NCBI RefSeq assembly: GCF_008831285.2
Contig: NC_045139.1
Coordinates: 25,460,412-25,524,411 of the forward strand
DNA length: 64,000 nucleotides
Reading direction: 5' to 3'
Origin: Nymphaea colorata
Lineage: Eukaryota; Streptophyta; Magnoliopsida; Nymphaeales; Nymphaeaceae
This document shows positions 32,391-43,559 of this stretch, piece after piece; positions within the stretch are counted from its first letter, which is position 1; every line of letters begins with the position of its first letter. The notes under the pieces are model-generated. The model made no database searches and was not told the origin of the DNA. It saw only the letters and a list, made by a program, of their open reading frames with translations. The translations under genes were made by a program, and so were the position numbers.

Positions 32391-32970
32391 ATGCCACTAT
32401 ATTGTTATAATGTCATAACATATTCAGTTGACAATTGTTTGAAATACATTCATATGTCACAAAAATATCTTCCCTATCTTGCTAAGGTTTCAGCCATAGA
32501 AGAACCAAACACATTTGAAGAAGTCTACAGTGAGAAGAAGAAGCGGTATGATGTTATGTATGATCAAGGTAAGATCGATTCAAGTAGAAGCAAGGGTCCT
32601 CAAGACAATGGGGAAGAATCACACTTGAAAATTTGTCAACATCTCTAAGGAGAAAAAACTTGTTGATTGCATATGGCTTTACCAAGTTAAGTATAAGACT
32701 AATGAAACTATTGAGTCCTTCGTGACAAAAGGATATATTCAAATGGCAAGTGAGAAGAAAAAGTGGTATTATGTGATGCATGAACAAGGCAAGATCTATT
32801 CAAGTAGAAGCAAGGGCCCTCAAGACTTTGGGGAAGAATCACACTTGAAAAATTGTCAACATCTCTAAGGAGAAAAAGCTTGTTGATTGCATATGGCTTT
32901 ACCAAGTTAAGTATAAAACTAATGAAACTGTTGAATTTTTCATGACAAAAGGATATATTTAAATGGCAAG
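32391..32970 (+). pseudogene. Decayed copia RT fragment, tandemly duplicated
   Basis: The plus strand encodes IEEPNTFEEVYS and then, twice, KKLVDCIWLYQVKYKTNET followed by SFVTKGYIQ, a degraded form of the copia RT entry region (CKWVYKIKYKADG...LVAKGFTQ). A 220-bp unit is repeated at 32531-32750 and 32751-32970. No LTRs are visible. Confidence 0.75.
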
Positions 32971-33479
32971 TATAACCTAAACTGAGTCTAGCTCCAAAAA
33001 GAAGCAAATATTATTGCTACAACTTAAATTAAAATTTAGTCTAGTAAGCTATTTGGTTGGAGGGAATGGGAATGGGGAGAAGGCAATGAAATGAAGGAAA
33101 TGGATGATTATAAAGTTTGTTTGGATGGAAAGGAAATGAATGGAATTGAAAAAATTATGTGTGTTTAGACTACATAAAGAAAAGGAAGTGATAGAATTTG
33201 AGTTGTACTACAATAATACCACTAACAAACAAATAACTTATTATCCAAACAAAAACATGTTTTATTTGATTACATGACTTGATTCCGTAAAAAGGAGCCA
33301 CACACACACTCCACATTTCAACCTATAATACTAAATCTGATAAAACTTTAGAGCATTCAAACAAAGTGTTGTTACACATAACAATTTCTAACGACAAAAA
33401 AAAAATCACATAAAAAAATTAAAAAATAGCATTCATGACTTAGATAACTTTAGCTCTACTAAGCATCCTAAGTAAGACA

Positions 33480-34400
33480 CTCTTTCACTTAGAAAAAAGG
33501 ACAAGCAAAAAATGTTCCCATCATATCTTATCATCAATAACATGAAGATATACTTCGGTTTGTAACTCTTCTTCATGACCAGTAACTTCAAGTGCTATAA
33601 ATATGTCTTTTTTAAAGTATCTGTTTGAATGTTTCAACTCATGTACGACATAACTTTTTTCAATTTCATTAGCAACTCTTTCAAAAGAATCATCTCAAGC
33701 TTTTTTAAATCATCTTCATTTGCACTTCTCCTCCTTTTACGCTTTGGGAATGAACCTATACTGCGCTCAACTTGGACTTCACACTCTTCTCCTAGATTGA
33801 CAATGGTTCTAGTAGTGCTTGATTCTACGCTAAAGTCATTTGGTTGTTTTTTTCTTTGGTTGTCATTGATCCCTCCTCTTTTGCTTTATCATTATCAAAT
33901 AAATTTTACTAACTTCTCATAATTCAGAACAGGTGTTGTCATCTACTTTTGTGCCATCGGATTTGTCAATATAAAGAAACACAAAAAAGTTAACAACAAT
34001 AAAGAAATTCAAAGTTAACATAAAAAGTTGGTTATCAAACCAATAAGTAATTACATGGTTAAAAATAAAATTAAGTACTTCTATTAGTGGTTTCCATACT
34101 TTGGATTTAACTATCCACATATTTGTCTTTGAATCAATGCTAAATCCACTCGATCCATTTTTAAATATATCATAGCAGCTACTGAAGTTAGACTTCAACG
34201 TTTTCATTTAATTTTTATGTGATCTTTGGTGAGCATTTTACCCAATTTATCATTAAGTTCTATCACATCACTATCATACACAGTTGTAGTAAAAATGTCA
34301 TTCACTCTATTGCCTATTATTTGTTGAAGTAGTAATGCGTCAATGAATACATCATCTATAGATGGACTTCATTGTATCTTATGAGTCTTCCCTTCATTTG
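33480..34400 (-). pseudogene. Harbinger-associated Myb/SANT-like ORF1
   Basis: On the minus strand SIDDVFIDALLLQQIIGNRV, YDSDVIELNDKLGKMLTKDH and TLKSNFSSCYDIFKNGSSGF are arranged as in the Myb/SANT-like accessory proteins of plant Harbinger elements, which help the transposase bind DNA. A frameshift or stop lies near 34205, and the later part (RRKRRSANEDDLKK, 33720-33740) is in another frame. An intron-like AT-rich gap lies at 33925-34090. Confidence 0.75.
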
Positions 34401-34799
34401 TATATGTTTGATTCTCCTTTATTGTTATTAACTAAATGCAAAGTAAAAAAAGTTTAGAAAAGATGTACATGATAAAAAAAAAATCACATGTAATAATAAA
34501 AGATCAAGTAATTAAATCAAAATAATGTCTACAATGAAAAAAAACCAACATGTCATATGTGCATAGTTGTTCAATATATGGAAGTTTGAACCTGATAGTT
34601 TTGCCATATAGTCGAAGGATGCTCTGTCATATAAATTTTCCAACTCTATACTCTTCATTAATATCAACTTGAATAGAATAATTTTCACTAGGTTGATTCT
34701 TAAGTTTAACATCAACATCTTCAATAATGCTAACATCTAGATCGACACCCATAAAAAGGTTGTGTAGTATACTTTAAAGAAGAACATTCGAATTCTTCC

Positions 34800-35036
34800 A
34801 CGCTGGCTAACGCTTCAAAGCTGGCCAACGACAGTTATGGCAAGTTACATTCAAATGTCTCCAATCAATCCAAGATGGCTAATGACAATCCTGGAAAATC
34901 AAACAACAATGGAAAATTTCTCTTGAATTCAAACGACTATAGCAAATCCAACATGTTCAGCAATGACAACAAGGGAAAGATCTTGAACAATAAATCCAAT
35001 GTTCTTAGCAATGATGACAATGGAAAGATTGATTAG
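34800..35036 (+). repeat. Asn/Ser/Lys-rich degenerate repeat frame
   Basis: A 79-codon plus-strand frame built of degenerate units of about 14-16 residues (SKMANDNPGKSNNNGKFLL, SNMFSNDNKGKILNNK, SNVLSNDDNGKID) ends at TAG 35034-35036. It lies between the insert's left edge and the copia primer-binding site, where a 5' LTR would be expected. It has no resemblance to gag or pol. Confidence 0.6.
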
Positions 35037-35363
35037 AATTCAAATGATCAGAGGACAAGTGCCATTCATGAACGTCAAAATCCAGCACATGGTCTTCAAC
35101 CTGAAACGGTAGGAGGAGAAAACAAAAGGGAAGTTACAAATCGTATCTTAATTGAACAAAATCCTCCAACATTCATTTGATGTCTCCAGCAGTTACAAAT
35201 TGTTGTTTATAATGTTGATACTCATGAAACCAAATAAGAAAAAAAAAATAGCAAGAGGAGCAACTTTCTGACCGTGGATGTAGGTTCTTTCGAACCAAAC
35301 CATGTAACTCTGTCTTCTTGTTTCTCTCTCTCCCCTCTTCTTGCTTTCTAGTTTTCTTCTTCA

Positions 35364-35376
35364 TGGTATCAGAGCC
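35364..35376 (+). promoter_or_regulatory. Primer-binding site, truncated copia
   Basis: TGGTATCAGAGCC preceded by CA, as expected at the end of a 5' LTR. Confidence 0.88.
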
Positions 35377-37412
35377 AATGGTGATCATGGCTTCCTCTTC
35401 CTAAGCAGCATCATCCAACAATTCATTTTTCCCATACACACTAAATCTGAACATGTAAACTTTGCTTCCTTGAAACTGACACACACCAACTTCTTACTAT
35501 GGAATACGAAAATTTTGGCTCTTATTGAGAGTCAAGACATGGAGGGGTTCCTGACAGGTTCGACCCCTGCTCCACATAATACCATCGTAGATCCTACTGA
35601 TCCGCAAAAGTTCATCTCCAATCCTAAGTTTGAATCATGGCATCGATCTGATCATCTTGTCAAAGGATGGATTACTAGTACGTTATTTGAAAGTGTTCTT
35701 GGCTTGATCGTTGGGCTTAACTCTTCTCAAGAGATATGGTCCACTCTGATTGATGCTTTTGCTCAAGAATCCCAAGAACGGGGTTTTCATCTCACTCATA
35801 TGCTTACAACATGTAAGAAGGGTGACGATGCTCTTTAAGTATATGTCGCCAAGTTCAAAGATATATGTGATGACTTGGCCGCTATAGGAAAATCCGTTGG
35901 AGATAAACATAAAACCTTTTGGCTTCTCCAAGGATTGGGAAAAGGCTACAAGCCTTTCGTTATGGCTATGCTCAAACCACCAGTTCCCTCATACAAAGAA
36001 TTGGTATCTCCCTTACAAAGTCTGGAAGTGAGAAACAAGTTTCTTAACTTTGACGCCTCACCTTAAGTTGCCTTCTATGCTCAACGTGAAGGCCAGAATA
36101 AAACTCGAGGTACTTTTCATAATTTTCGAGGGCAAGAACGAAATAACAGAGGACGATGATTCCTCTCATGGTAGAGGATATACTTCAAATCTCTCCCAAA
36201 AGACTAATGATGAACCCAATTCCTATAAAGGCGACATCTGTCATATCTACAATAAGAAAAATCACTCTGTTATGAAATGTTATAACTGGTTCAATCATTC
36301 TTTTCAATCAAAAGAAGCTACTCAAGCCCTTGCAGCCCTTACTACTAATGATTCACAAGACTTAGGATGCATGGTTGGGCGACACAGGTAAACTTAAGAA
36401 CATTTCTCCTTATTTGGGTTCCATTTTAGTTATTGTTGGAAACAGGCAGCGTGTTCCAATCACACACATTGGACAAGCCAATATTTCTCCAAATCTTTGT
36501 CTTAAGGATGTTTTTTATGTTCTGCATCTCATTAAAGATCTTATCTCTGTTAGCAAATTGATTTCCCATATGATTTTGAATTAACATATGGCTGATGCAT
36601 ATTAAAGGACAGGAGGATGGGCAGAATAATGGCCACAAGGACTGAGCAAGATGGTCTCTATGCAGTAAACAAAGACGTTCATCACAAACCCTTCCTTTCG
36701 TCTCGTTTTCGATGGGTGACTGAAGAATCTTGGCATGCATGTTTGGGACATCCACAATGTAGTGTTCTTTCATTTCTGAAAAATAATAATTATATTGATG
36801 TTCTATCTAATGCTTCCTTCCCAGTTTGTGCTAGTTGTCAAATGGGAAAATTCTGCAATTTGTCATTTATTGAGAAAGACGATATTATTTTTCAGCCACT
36901 AGAGAAAATTCACAGTGATCTATGGGGACCAGCATCGGTTCAGTCTTGAGAAAAGTATCGATTTTATGTCATTTTTGTCGATGACAATAATCGATTCACA
37001 TGGTTTTATCCACTAAGACACAAATTTGACTTTTTTGATGCCTTTGTTCATTTTTATAAAATGGTTGAACGTCAATTTGACAGGAAAATAAAAGTTTTCC
37101 AAAGTGATGGTGGAGTCGAATACACTAGCTCTCGTTTCATATCATATCTTGACAATCTTGGAATCAAACGTCAATACTCTTGCCCCAAAATGCCTAAGCA
37201 AAATGGAAAAGCTGAGCACAAACATCGTTCTATGACAGAATTGGGATTAACAATGCTCTTCCATTCAAATGCGCCAAAACGACTTTGAACCGACAATTTC
37301 TCAGCGGCTATTTTTCTCATAAACAGGCTTCCTACCTCGACGTTGTCTATGAAGTCATCTTTCTCTATATTATTTAACAGGACTCCAGATTATTCCAGCA
37401 TGCACATTTTTG
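35377..37412 (+). pseudogene. Copia gag-protease-integrase, truncated
   Basis: The plus strand encodes gag (VNFASLKLTHTNFLLWNTKI, DHLVKGWITSTLFESVLGLI), a zinc knuckle that has lost its second Cys (ICHIYNKKNHSVMKC), a protease-linker region (LISVSKLISH), the integrase zinc finger (WHACLGHP...CASCQMGK) and the core (IHSDLWGPASV, QSDGGVEYTSSRF, KQNGKAEHKHRS). A frameshift breaks the protease aspartate region near 36370, and stops occur near 35838, 36064 and 36947. Confidence 0.88.
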
Positions 37413-39560
37413 GTAGTATACAACATGTTAGGGTGACCTTCGACTATGTATTACATGAATAGATTAATTCTATTGAACTAGCTATAATTGGGAATAATTT
37501 TTTCAAGACACTGAATGATCTTTCAATGGCATTGCACATACAAGCATGTCAAAAATTAAACAACTCTTTTGTATGTTGTGCATCTCGCTTAGAGCATTCT
37601 TACAAGTGACATCTTACACCTCTAAAGGGTGTGATAAGTCTACCCTTTAATGAAAAACTAGCATCAACAAGATAATATATATCTAAAACAATGAACATAA
37701 GTTTTCTTGTCAATGCATTTTTTAAATTCTCAAATTCTTATATATGTCTAAAACAATGAACATATTTATATATGTTTTTAACTGCAATTACCTTCAAGAA
37801 TTCTTAATTTGTCTTTTCTTATCAATGCATTTTTTATAATTTTTTAATCAAAAGTAGTTCCTTCTCAAAATGCTAATAAATATGCAAATTTCATAACATA
37901 AGAATATGCTGCCAATACATCTAAAGATACTTTAACATGGATATGTGTTCCATCAATTGCATCAATACAATTTTAGAATACAAGTCAGTGTTAATGCAAT
38001 ATTGACTAATTATAGTACAAAAACTAAATTAATTGTTTTGTTACTTGAAAGTGTGGATAAAATCTATTATTGTATATGATTTCTTTTGGTATTGATTTAT
38101 TGGATTGTTGAATGAATTTGTCTTTTAATAGAATAACTGAACTCAATACTTTGTGAAAATATTGAGAAATTGTTTTTGTTGAATGATAGAAACAAAACTC
38201 AATTGATCTTTGTTTATATGTGTGACATAACATCATAAGGAAAAAACAACTTCTTCTTCTACTTCACAATATCTTGTACCACATAGTCCACCATCATTTT
38301 GAAGAATATCACAGAACTCTTTGAAAGCCAACGTTCACATACATGTTATATTATGGCATTGTACATCATCATGTAGTTTATATATAATTTGATCTCTAAT
38401 TGTTTGCCTTTCGACCAACGCATAAGTTTGACATATGAAATAATGAAAAATATAACATAAAAACAAAACCACAACACTTTGTCATTTTCTCATCCATGTC
38501 CTAGACAAATCTTTATCGTGATGTCTCATGTATTCTAATGAGTCACACATCCAAAAATCAAAGTTTCAGCCAATGCATCCTTGTCATCAAACATAGAATA
38601 TAAAATAATAAATTGAACAAAAACTTTGAAGCAATTTTCCAACAAAAACCAAATGTTATCAACTCATAACCAAATAACAAAATTATAACGCATAATAAGT
38701 TGAAATCACAATCGCCATTATTTGTTGGAGCACAAATTATGTTAATTTCCTAAAAAATAGCTGGTAAATTTTAATACTGATTTCTAACACTTAGAAACCT
38801 AAATTGGAAATCAAAGTACTTATTTACCAAAAAAGGAAACATATTATTCAATATTCATCACAATTTGATTGGGTCTTTTTTCATAACATAAACATATACA
38901 CACACTTCTAATGAGAAGGAAGACTGGAAAGAATAAGGAAAAAGACAATATGTATAAAAACTAAATAACAAGAAAAAAATCAGTCTCAAGTAGAAAACAA
39001 ATAAAGAAAATAATTGTTAAGAAAAAAAAAATAGGTCAGAAGGTCGGGCCCTCCCCTGTTGTCATTGCCAGAGAAAAGGGCTTCCTTTGCAGATGCTGAT
39101 AGAGGGTTACCTCTATAAATGATGATAGGGGCCTCCCTTGTCGTTGTCTACAAAGGGAATGTCTGTGCCCTTCCCCTATTCTGTTAGACATTCAGTCATC
39201 TAGTGTGGACAGCAAAGATGGGTGTCATGCATGACAAAAGGCTGCTCTAGTAAAATTATAATCAATAGAGAAAAGGAGGAGTGCATACTTGAAGAAAACC
39301 ACAGGGGCTACGTGAGGATGCTATGAAGACACTTGGTTGAAGACGAAGTTGTAGGTTACATGAAGATGTTGTGGAGATGAATGCCATGTATGCACCTACA
39401 CGAGAGCAGTCATTTCCTTTCCTTCTTACATTGAAACATCATTTCCATTCCCTTCCTTTGCAACCAAATTAACTTTTAATTTTCTTTACCTTCCATCCTT
39501 ATTAATTAGACAACCAAGCACAAGATGGATTTTTTCTCCCTTTGCCTCTTAACAAATAGG

Positions 39561-40904
39561 TAGTTAGTCTTACAAATGTTTTTTTAGAAGAACATCCTAA
39601 AGAAAAAGTGAAGTATTATACCTAGGCATTTAAGTTATAATGAAATTAACATTGCTTGTATAGTAAAAAAGGGGCACCTATAGGCTTAAACAATTCACAA
39701 ATGCATAGTATTCAAAGTTAAGTCAAGCCTTGGAAAGAAAAATATCTAGAAGGTGCATTTATGATAATTCTATTTTTGTAAATAAAAAGTGAAAAATATC
39801 ACATGCTTGTTTTCATAGATGAAATTAATATTGCAAGTGATAATGGTAATAAAATTACATATGTCAAAAAATATTCACATAAGCCATTGATATTATAGAT
39901 CTAGAGAGGTTGGAACATTTTTGTAGAATTGAAATTGGACAATCTAAGAAAGGCTTATACTTCTCCTAAACAAAATATGCAGTAGATTTCTAAATAAGGT
40001 CCAGAAGATGGTGAAGAATCCCTATGTCAATATATTATGATAATAGTGTTTATCCATGTAGCTGCAACCAATCTAATTTTTCATGAAAGAAAAAACCACA
40101 TAGATTGGTTAACTGTCCTTTTGCAAAAAACAAAGTTCAAAATAATAAGATAATCAATCCCTTCACCTCCATCACAAAACAATTAGAAGATATATCACTA
40201 GTGCCCTCCCAAGAAATTAAATTTGTTACATATGCTTTGAACAAGCTAAAAATGTAAAGTATGTTAAGACATGCTTAATTGTCAGCCTAAGGGAGAGCAA
40301 TGAATTAGCAAGATTTTTTGACACCAGGATTGAAGAGGGCATTTCTTGCCCAAGTATCAAAGCATCACATGACCTTTGAAGTTTTAAAGATAGCTTTTTG
40401 TTATCCAATGTGCCTCACGTTCATCTCTCACTTAATGACTGCTTAGGATAGCTTTCAAATTATTAAAGTGATTCTTGGTGTTTATAAGATGACTTTTGGT
40501 ACTCAAGGTGCCTCTTCTTAGTTTATCCAATAAATGTGTCACCTCTTGTAGTCATCTAAATTCACTTACATGTAAGTGAGACTGCATAATCAAAATTAAT
40601 ATCTTTGTTGAGCCCATGGATGTAGATCTTATGTCAGTGTGTGTGTGTGTGTAAATATAATTATTATGGTTCCTTATCTTATGACTGAACCACAAGAAAT
40701 TTTCCGTTCCTTACTTTTTGTTTCTTATTTTTTGTCATGTTTCTATGAATTGTTTGTGTTTTAGTTTGACATATCAAAAAAAGAATCCAAAGGTTAACTA
40801 TTGATAAGATCTTAAAATCTAACAAGTGGTAGTGACCATGCTCTGCCATTCCAATGGTCTCTATGACCCATCAAAGACTTTAGAGCCTTGCAAATTGAAC
40901 CTGA
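39561..40904. other. Intergenic region, no recognised gene
   Basis: AT-rich sequence between two transposons. Short open frames have no family resemblance. Confidence 0.55.
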
Positions 40905-41330
40905 GGGCCCGTTTGATGGGCGGGTGAAATTTAACGCGGTAAATTTACCATGGTAAATTTTTCTGAAAAAATTTACAGGATGAAATTTCTCCCTCTTCCA
41001 ATCTGAGGCCCTATTTGATGCACAGGAAGAATTTACCGTAGTAAATTTAACCATGTTTGATGCACATGAAGAATTTAACATGGTAAATTTAACTAACAAG
41101 AAAAAAGGGGAAGGATCGAACACAGTTGCTTTTGAAAGTTAAGTTCTCAGCAGCTTTAAAGAGATACATCATTTTTGCAACAAGAGACATCAAAAACTAC
41201 AGCTTTCTGCGGAAGCTATATTACAACAAGAGATACATCATTTTTGCCTTTATTTTCCCTGGAAGAAAGAACTCTAGCAGAATCTGAGACTGTGGGGATC
41301 ACCTCAGTAAGAAACCACGACAACACTGGG

Positions 41331-41949
41331 TTATCTTGTGAACTGTTGAGCATGAGATGCATCCACTTCGGACCCCAACATAAATCTCCCAGTGCCACGA
41401 TGGAAATTGTTCAACGATGACATCACATCGAAGTTGAAATTTTGGCCATCTTTTTCTTTGACTCTGTAATGATCAGGTCGGTTGCCCATAATTCCATTCC
41501 CATAAAAAGGTAAAATCCCAGCAGATTGAACTGGACAGTTGATCCCTGAATTGGGAGCATTGCCACCATGGACCTGTCTCAACATGTTGTCTGCTTCTGC
41601 TTGATTTTGCTTGTGAAGGGAACTGTTTTCAGCAGCTTGACTGATCCCCACACCCAGGTCCAGACTAACTGCATCAGGTCCTCTAGAATAAGGCAATGCC
41701 CTGTTAACCTCAATCTGATTAGGTGGCATTAGCATAACAGGATTCAGAGACACCTGCATATTGGTATTCAGAGGACTGAGGTTCTGCACTGGCATTGGTG
41801 CAGATGTTTCACGGTTGGTGGAACTGGAAGTGGGTACATCAGGATTATGTTTTCCCTCGTATGTTGTAATAACAGACTTTGGGTCATGTGAGGCTCTCTC
41901 CACATGCTTCCTAACAGGGCATCCAGCATTAGTGCATTTGTAGTAACTC
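41331..41949 (-). pseudogene. Captured last exon of a group I WRKY factor
   Basis: After the acceptor TTGGCAG|GAGTTAC the exon encodes [20 protein letters not shown] and then [14 protein letters not shown], followed by about 170 residues to a stop at 41331. The splice position is the conserved phase-2 intron of the WRKY C-terminal domain. The zinc ligands C-x4-C are kept, but the final HNH is HNP, so the last zinc-binding His is lost. The upstream exon with the WRKYGQK heptad is absent from the element and its surroundings. The frame is otherwise open, so capture may be fairly recent; it could be spliced only if joined to another transcript. Confidence 0.85.
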
Positions 41950-42985
41950 CTGCCAACAGTAAAGCATTAATGAAAAACAACCTATATTTGAATGCAGCTA
42001 AATTCAACAGATCGAAACCAAAAATTGAAAACTAAATAACAGATTTTCAAGCAAATCGAAAACATGACAAGAAAATGTATTAAACGCCCAACTTATGCTC
42101 AAAAAACGCCCAAATCAGACGCCTATACACCTCATTCAACCACAGGGCAGCAAATCATACTGCATCATCATTTAACCTGTACAGCCAAGGAGTAAGCAGG
42201 GTTTCTGCCTTTCCACAGAACAAAAGAAAGGTAGAGCTTGATGAGTCTGTTCTAGCTCCAAGCTTTTACAAGAAAAACACAAGAACATTCAATTGTCAAT
42301 CTAATTGGAAAGCACAAGTTAATAAGTTAATGCATTTGCGAAGAAACCAGTCAACTGCTAAATGTACAAACTTAACAAAATCAATCTCTGTGACAAGAAA
42401 CCCTCACAAAAGAAAAAGGGTATAGAGAAATAGACTGGAGCTTAGGAAAAAAAATTCTTTCACAGTAGCCAATTTAAAAACATATCAAAAGCGTTCTCCC
42501 AATTACTGAAACGAAACGCTACCACTGAAAGGGATGAAAAGAAATTGGCGGAAACACGCACGCGTAGCCAATTTAGAAACATATCAAAAGCGAATGAAAT
42601 GCTCAATTTCTTCAACTCATCAGCTTTTAAAAAGTGAGTGTAGATATCGAATAGAGGAGAATAACATTTCATGATTGAACAACAAGGCCTCTCAGGGAAT
42701 GCTCTCGATGGCAAAAAATCAAACAGGATAGAAACACAACAATTTGGGCGTTTCTGAAAGGGACAAAGCGATGGAGAAACCCTTACTTGAGAGCAGCGAC
42801 TGAGGCGTTGGTGAACCAGCGAAGGAGCGGAGCGGCGATGGCGGATGCTGACCAGTCTTCCCTGCCGGTGAGATGCCAGGGAAGTTTCTTTGTGAGGGAG
42901 GAGGCCTGAGAGATGCCAGGGAAGTTTCTTTGCAAGAGAGGAGGAGCTGCGGAGGGAGTGAAATGCGACAGGAGGGGAGGGTGTC

Positions 42986-43121
42986 GAGCGGGTGAAATTT
43001 CACCCGCTCAAAAGTCCGAGCTTTGAGCGGGTGAAATTTCACCCGCTCCCTTTTGCGTTAAACGGGTGAATTTCACCCCGTTTGATGCACTTTTAGTCAG
43101 GCGGGTGAAATTTCACCCGCC
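42986..43121. repeat. Three palindromes in the right subterminal region
   Basis: Perfect palindromes with arm GAGCGGGTGAAA lie at 42986-43009 and 43025-43048, and one with arm GGCGGGTGAAA at 43100-43121; a partial copy lies at 43060-43078. They face related motifs at 40915-41095 near the left end. Confidence 0.92.
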
Positions 43122-43173
43122 CGTACCATTTTTCCCCTCCCCTCTCATTTTACCCCGGCTATCAAACGGGGCC

Positions 43174-43559
43174 TGAAAGTGAAGGGGAGCCAGTCTAGCT
43201 AGACCTATTTGACAATTGACACTAGTTTCATAGAAGGTGCAAATATTTTTCCATGACTGCTTTATGTTCTTTGTTGGTTAACTAACTTTTTGGAAATAAA
43301 TAACTAATATATATATCTCTCTTTATCTCTCTCTTTCCCTATATATACATTTAGTTGCACAATGATCACCCATCATTGAAAAATGAACTATTTTAAACAA
43401 AGTGAAACAAACAATCTCGTAGTCCTGAAATTTGTAACATTTTTTGGATCAAGATGAATTGCCAATGTTGTAGAGTTTCCTGCAACATGAATGCACAACA
43501 AATAGGATAGAGAAAAAACAACAAAAAGAACAACTACTGGTTTCACTTCACCTTTAGTT
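43174..43559. other. Spacer between TIR element and hAT remnant
   Basis: No gene seen; AT-rich with a short TA/CT simple sequence near 43308-43345. Confidence 0.5.

Larger units (their letters stand above)
34773..37412 (+). mobile_element. Truncated copia inserted in Harbinger transposase
   Basis: A 9-bp repeat GTAGTATAC flanks the insert (34764-34772 and 37413-37421), and the transposase frame (CCILHNL) reads through if one copy is removed. The insert runs from possible 5' LTR sequence through a primer-binding site (35364-35376) and gag, protease and integrase, then stops at the integrase motif MHIFG. RT, RNase H and a 3' LTR are missing. A 9-bp duplication is unusual for copia. Confidence 0.8.
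34512..38500 (-). pseudogene. Harbinger DDE transposase, split by insertion
   Basis: Minus-strand pieces in order: YKQRSIEFCFYHSTKTISQY (about 38200-38150), CIDAIDGTHIHV (about 37970-37935, with the first catalytic Asp context), LITPLRGVRCHL-like sequence (about 37650-37610), AIERSFSVLKKLFP (about 37530-37490), and CCILHNL across the insertion site, continuing at 34772. The order and motifs match DDE_Tnp_4 transposases. Multiple stops make it inactive. Confidence 0.8.
33048..39560 (-). mobile_element. PIF/Harbinger transposon, inactive
   Basis: The left end GCTATTTGGTTGGAGGGAAT and the inverted right end CCTATTTGTTAAGAGGCAAA form imperfect TIRs; the flanking triplets are TAA and TAG, a decayed 3-bp duplication. 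Inside, on the minus strand, are both genes of the superfamily: a Myb/SANT-like ORF1 (33480-34400) and a DDE transposase (34512-38500), each broken. A 2.64-kb copia fragment is inserted in the transposase. Subterminal sequence resembles the 604-bp element at 56381. Confidence 0.78.
40905..43173. mobile_element. TIR element carrying a WRKY exon
   Basis: The left end GGGCCCGTTTGATGGGC and the inverted right end GGCCCCGTTTGATAGCC bracket 2269 bp, flanked by TGA at 40902-40904 and 43174-43176. Subterminal regions are full of palindromes around AAATTTACC and GTGAAATTTCAC. The interior has no transposase but holds the last exon of a WRKY gene plus flanking intron-like sequence. A 3-bp duplication with GGGCC(C/G)GTTTG termini fits PIF/Harbinger-type non-autonomous elements; a related terminus occurs at 63103. 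Confidence 0.75.
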
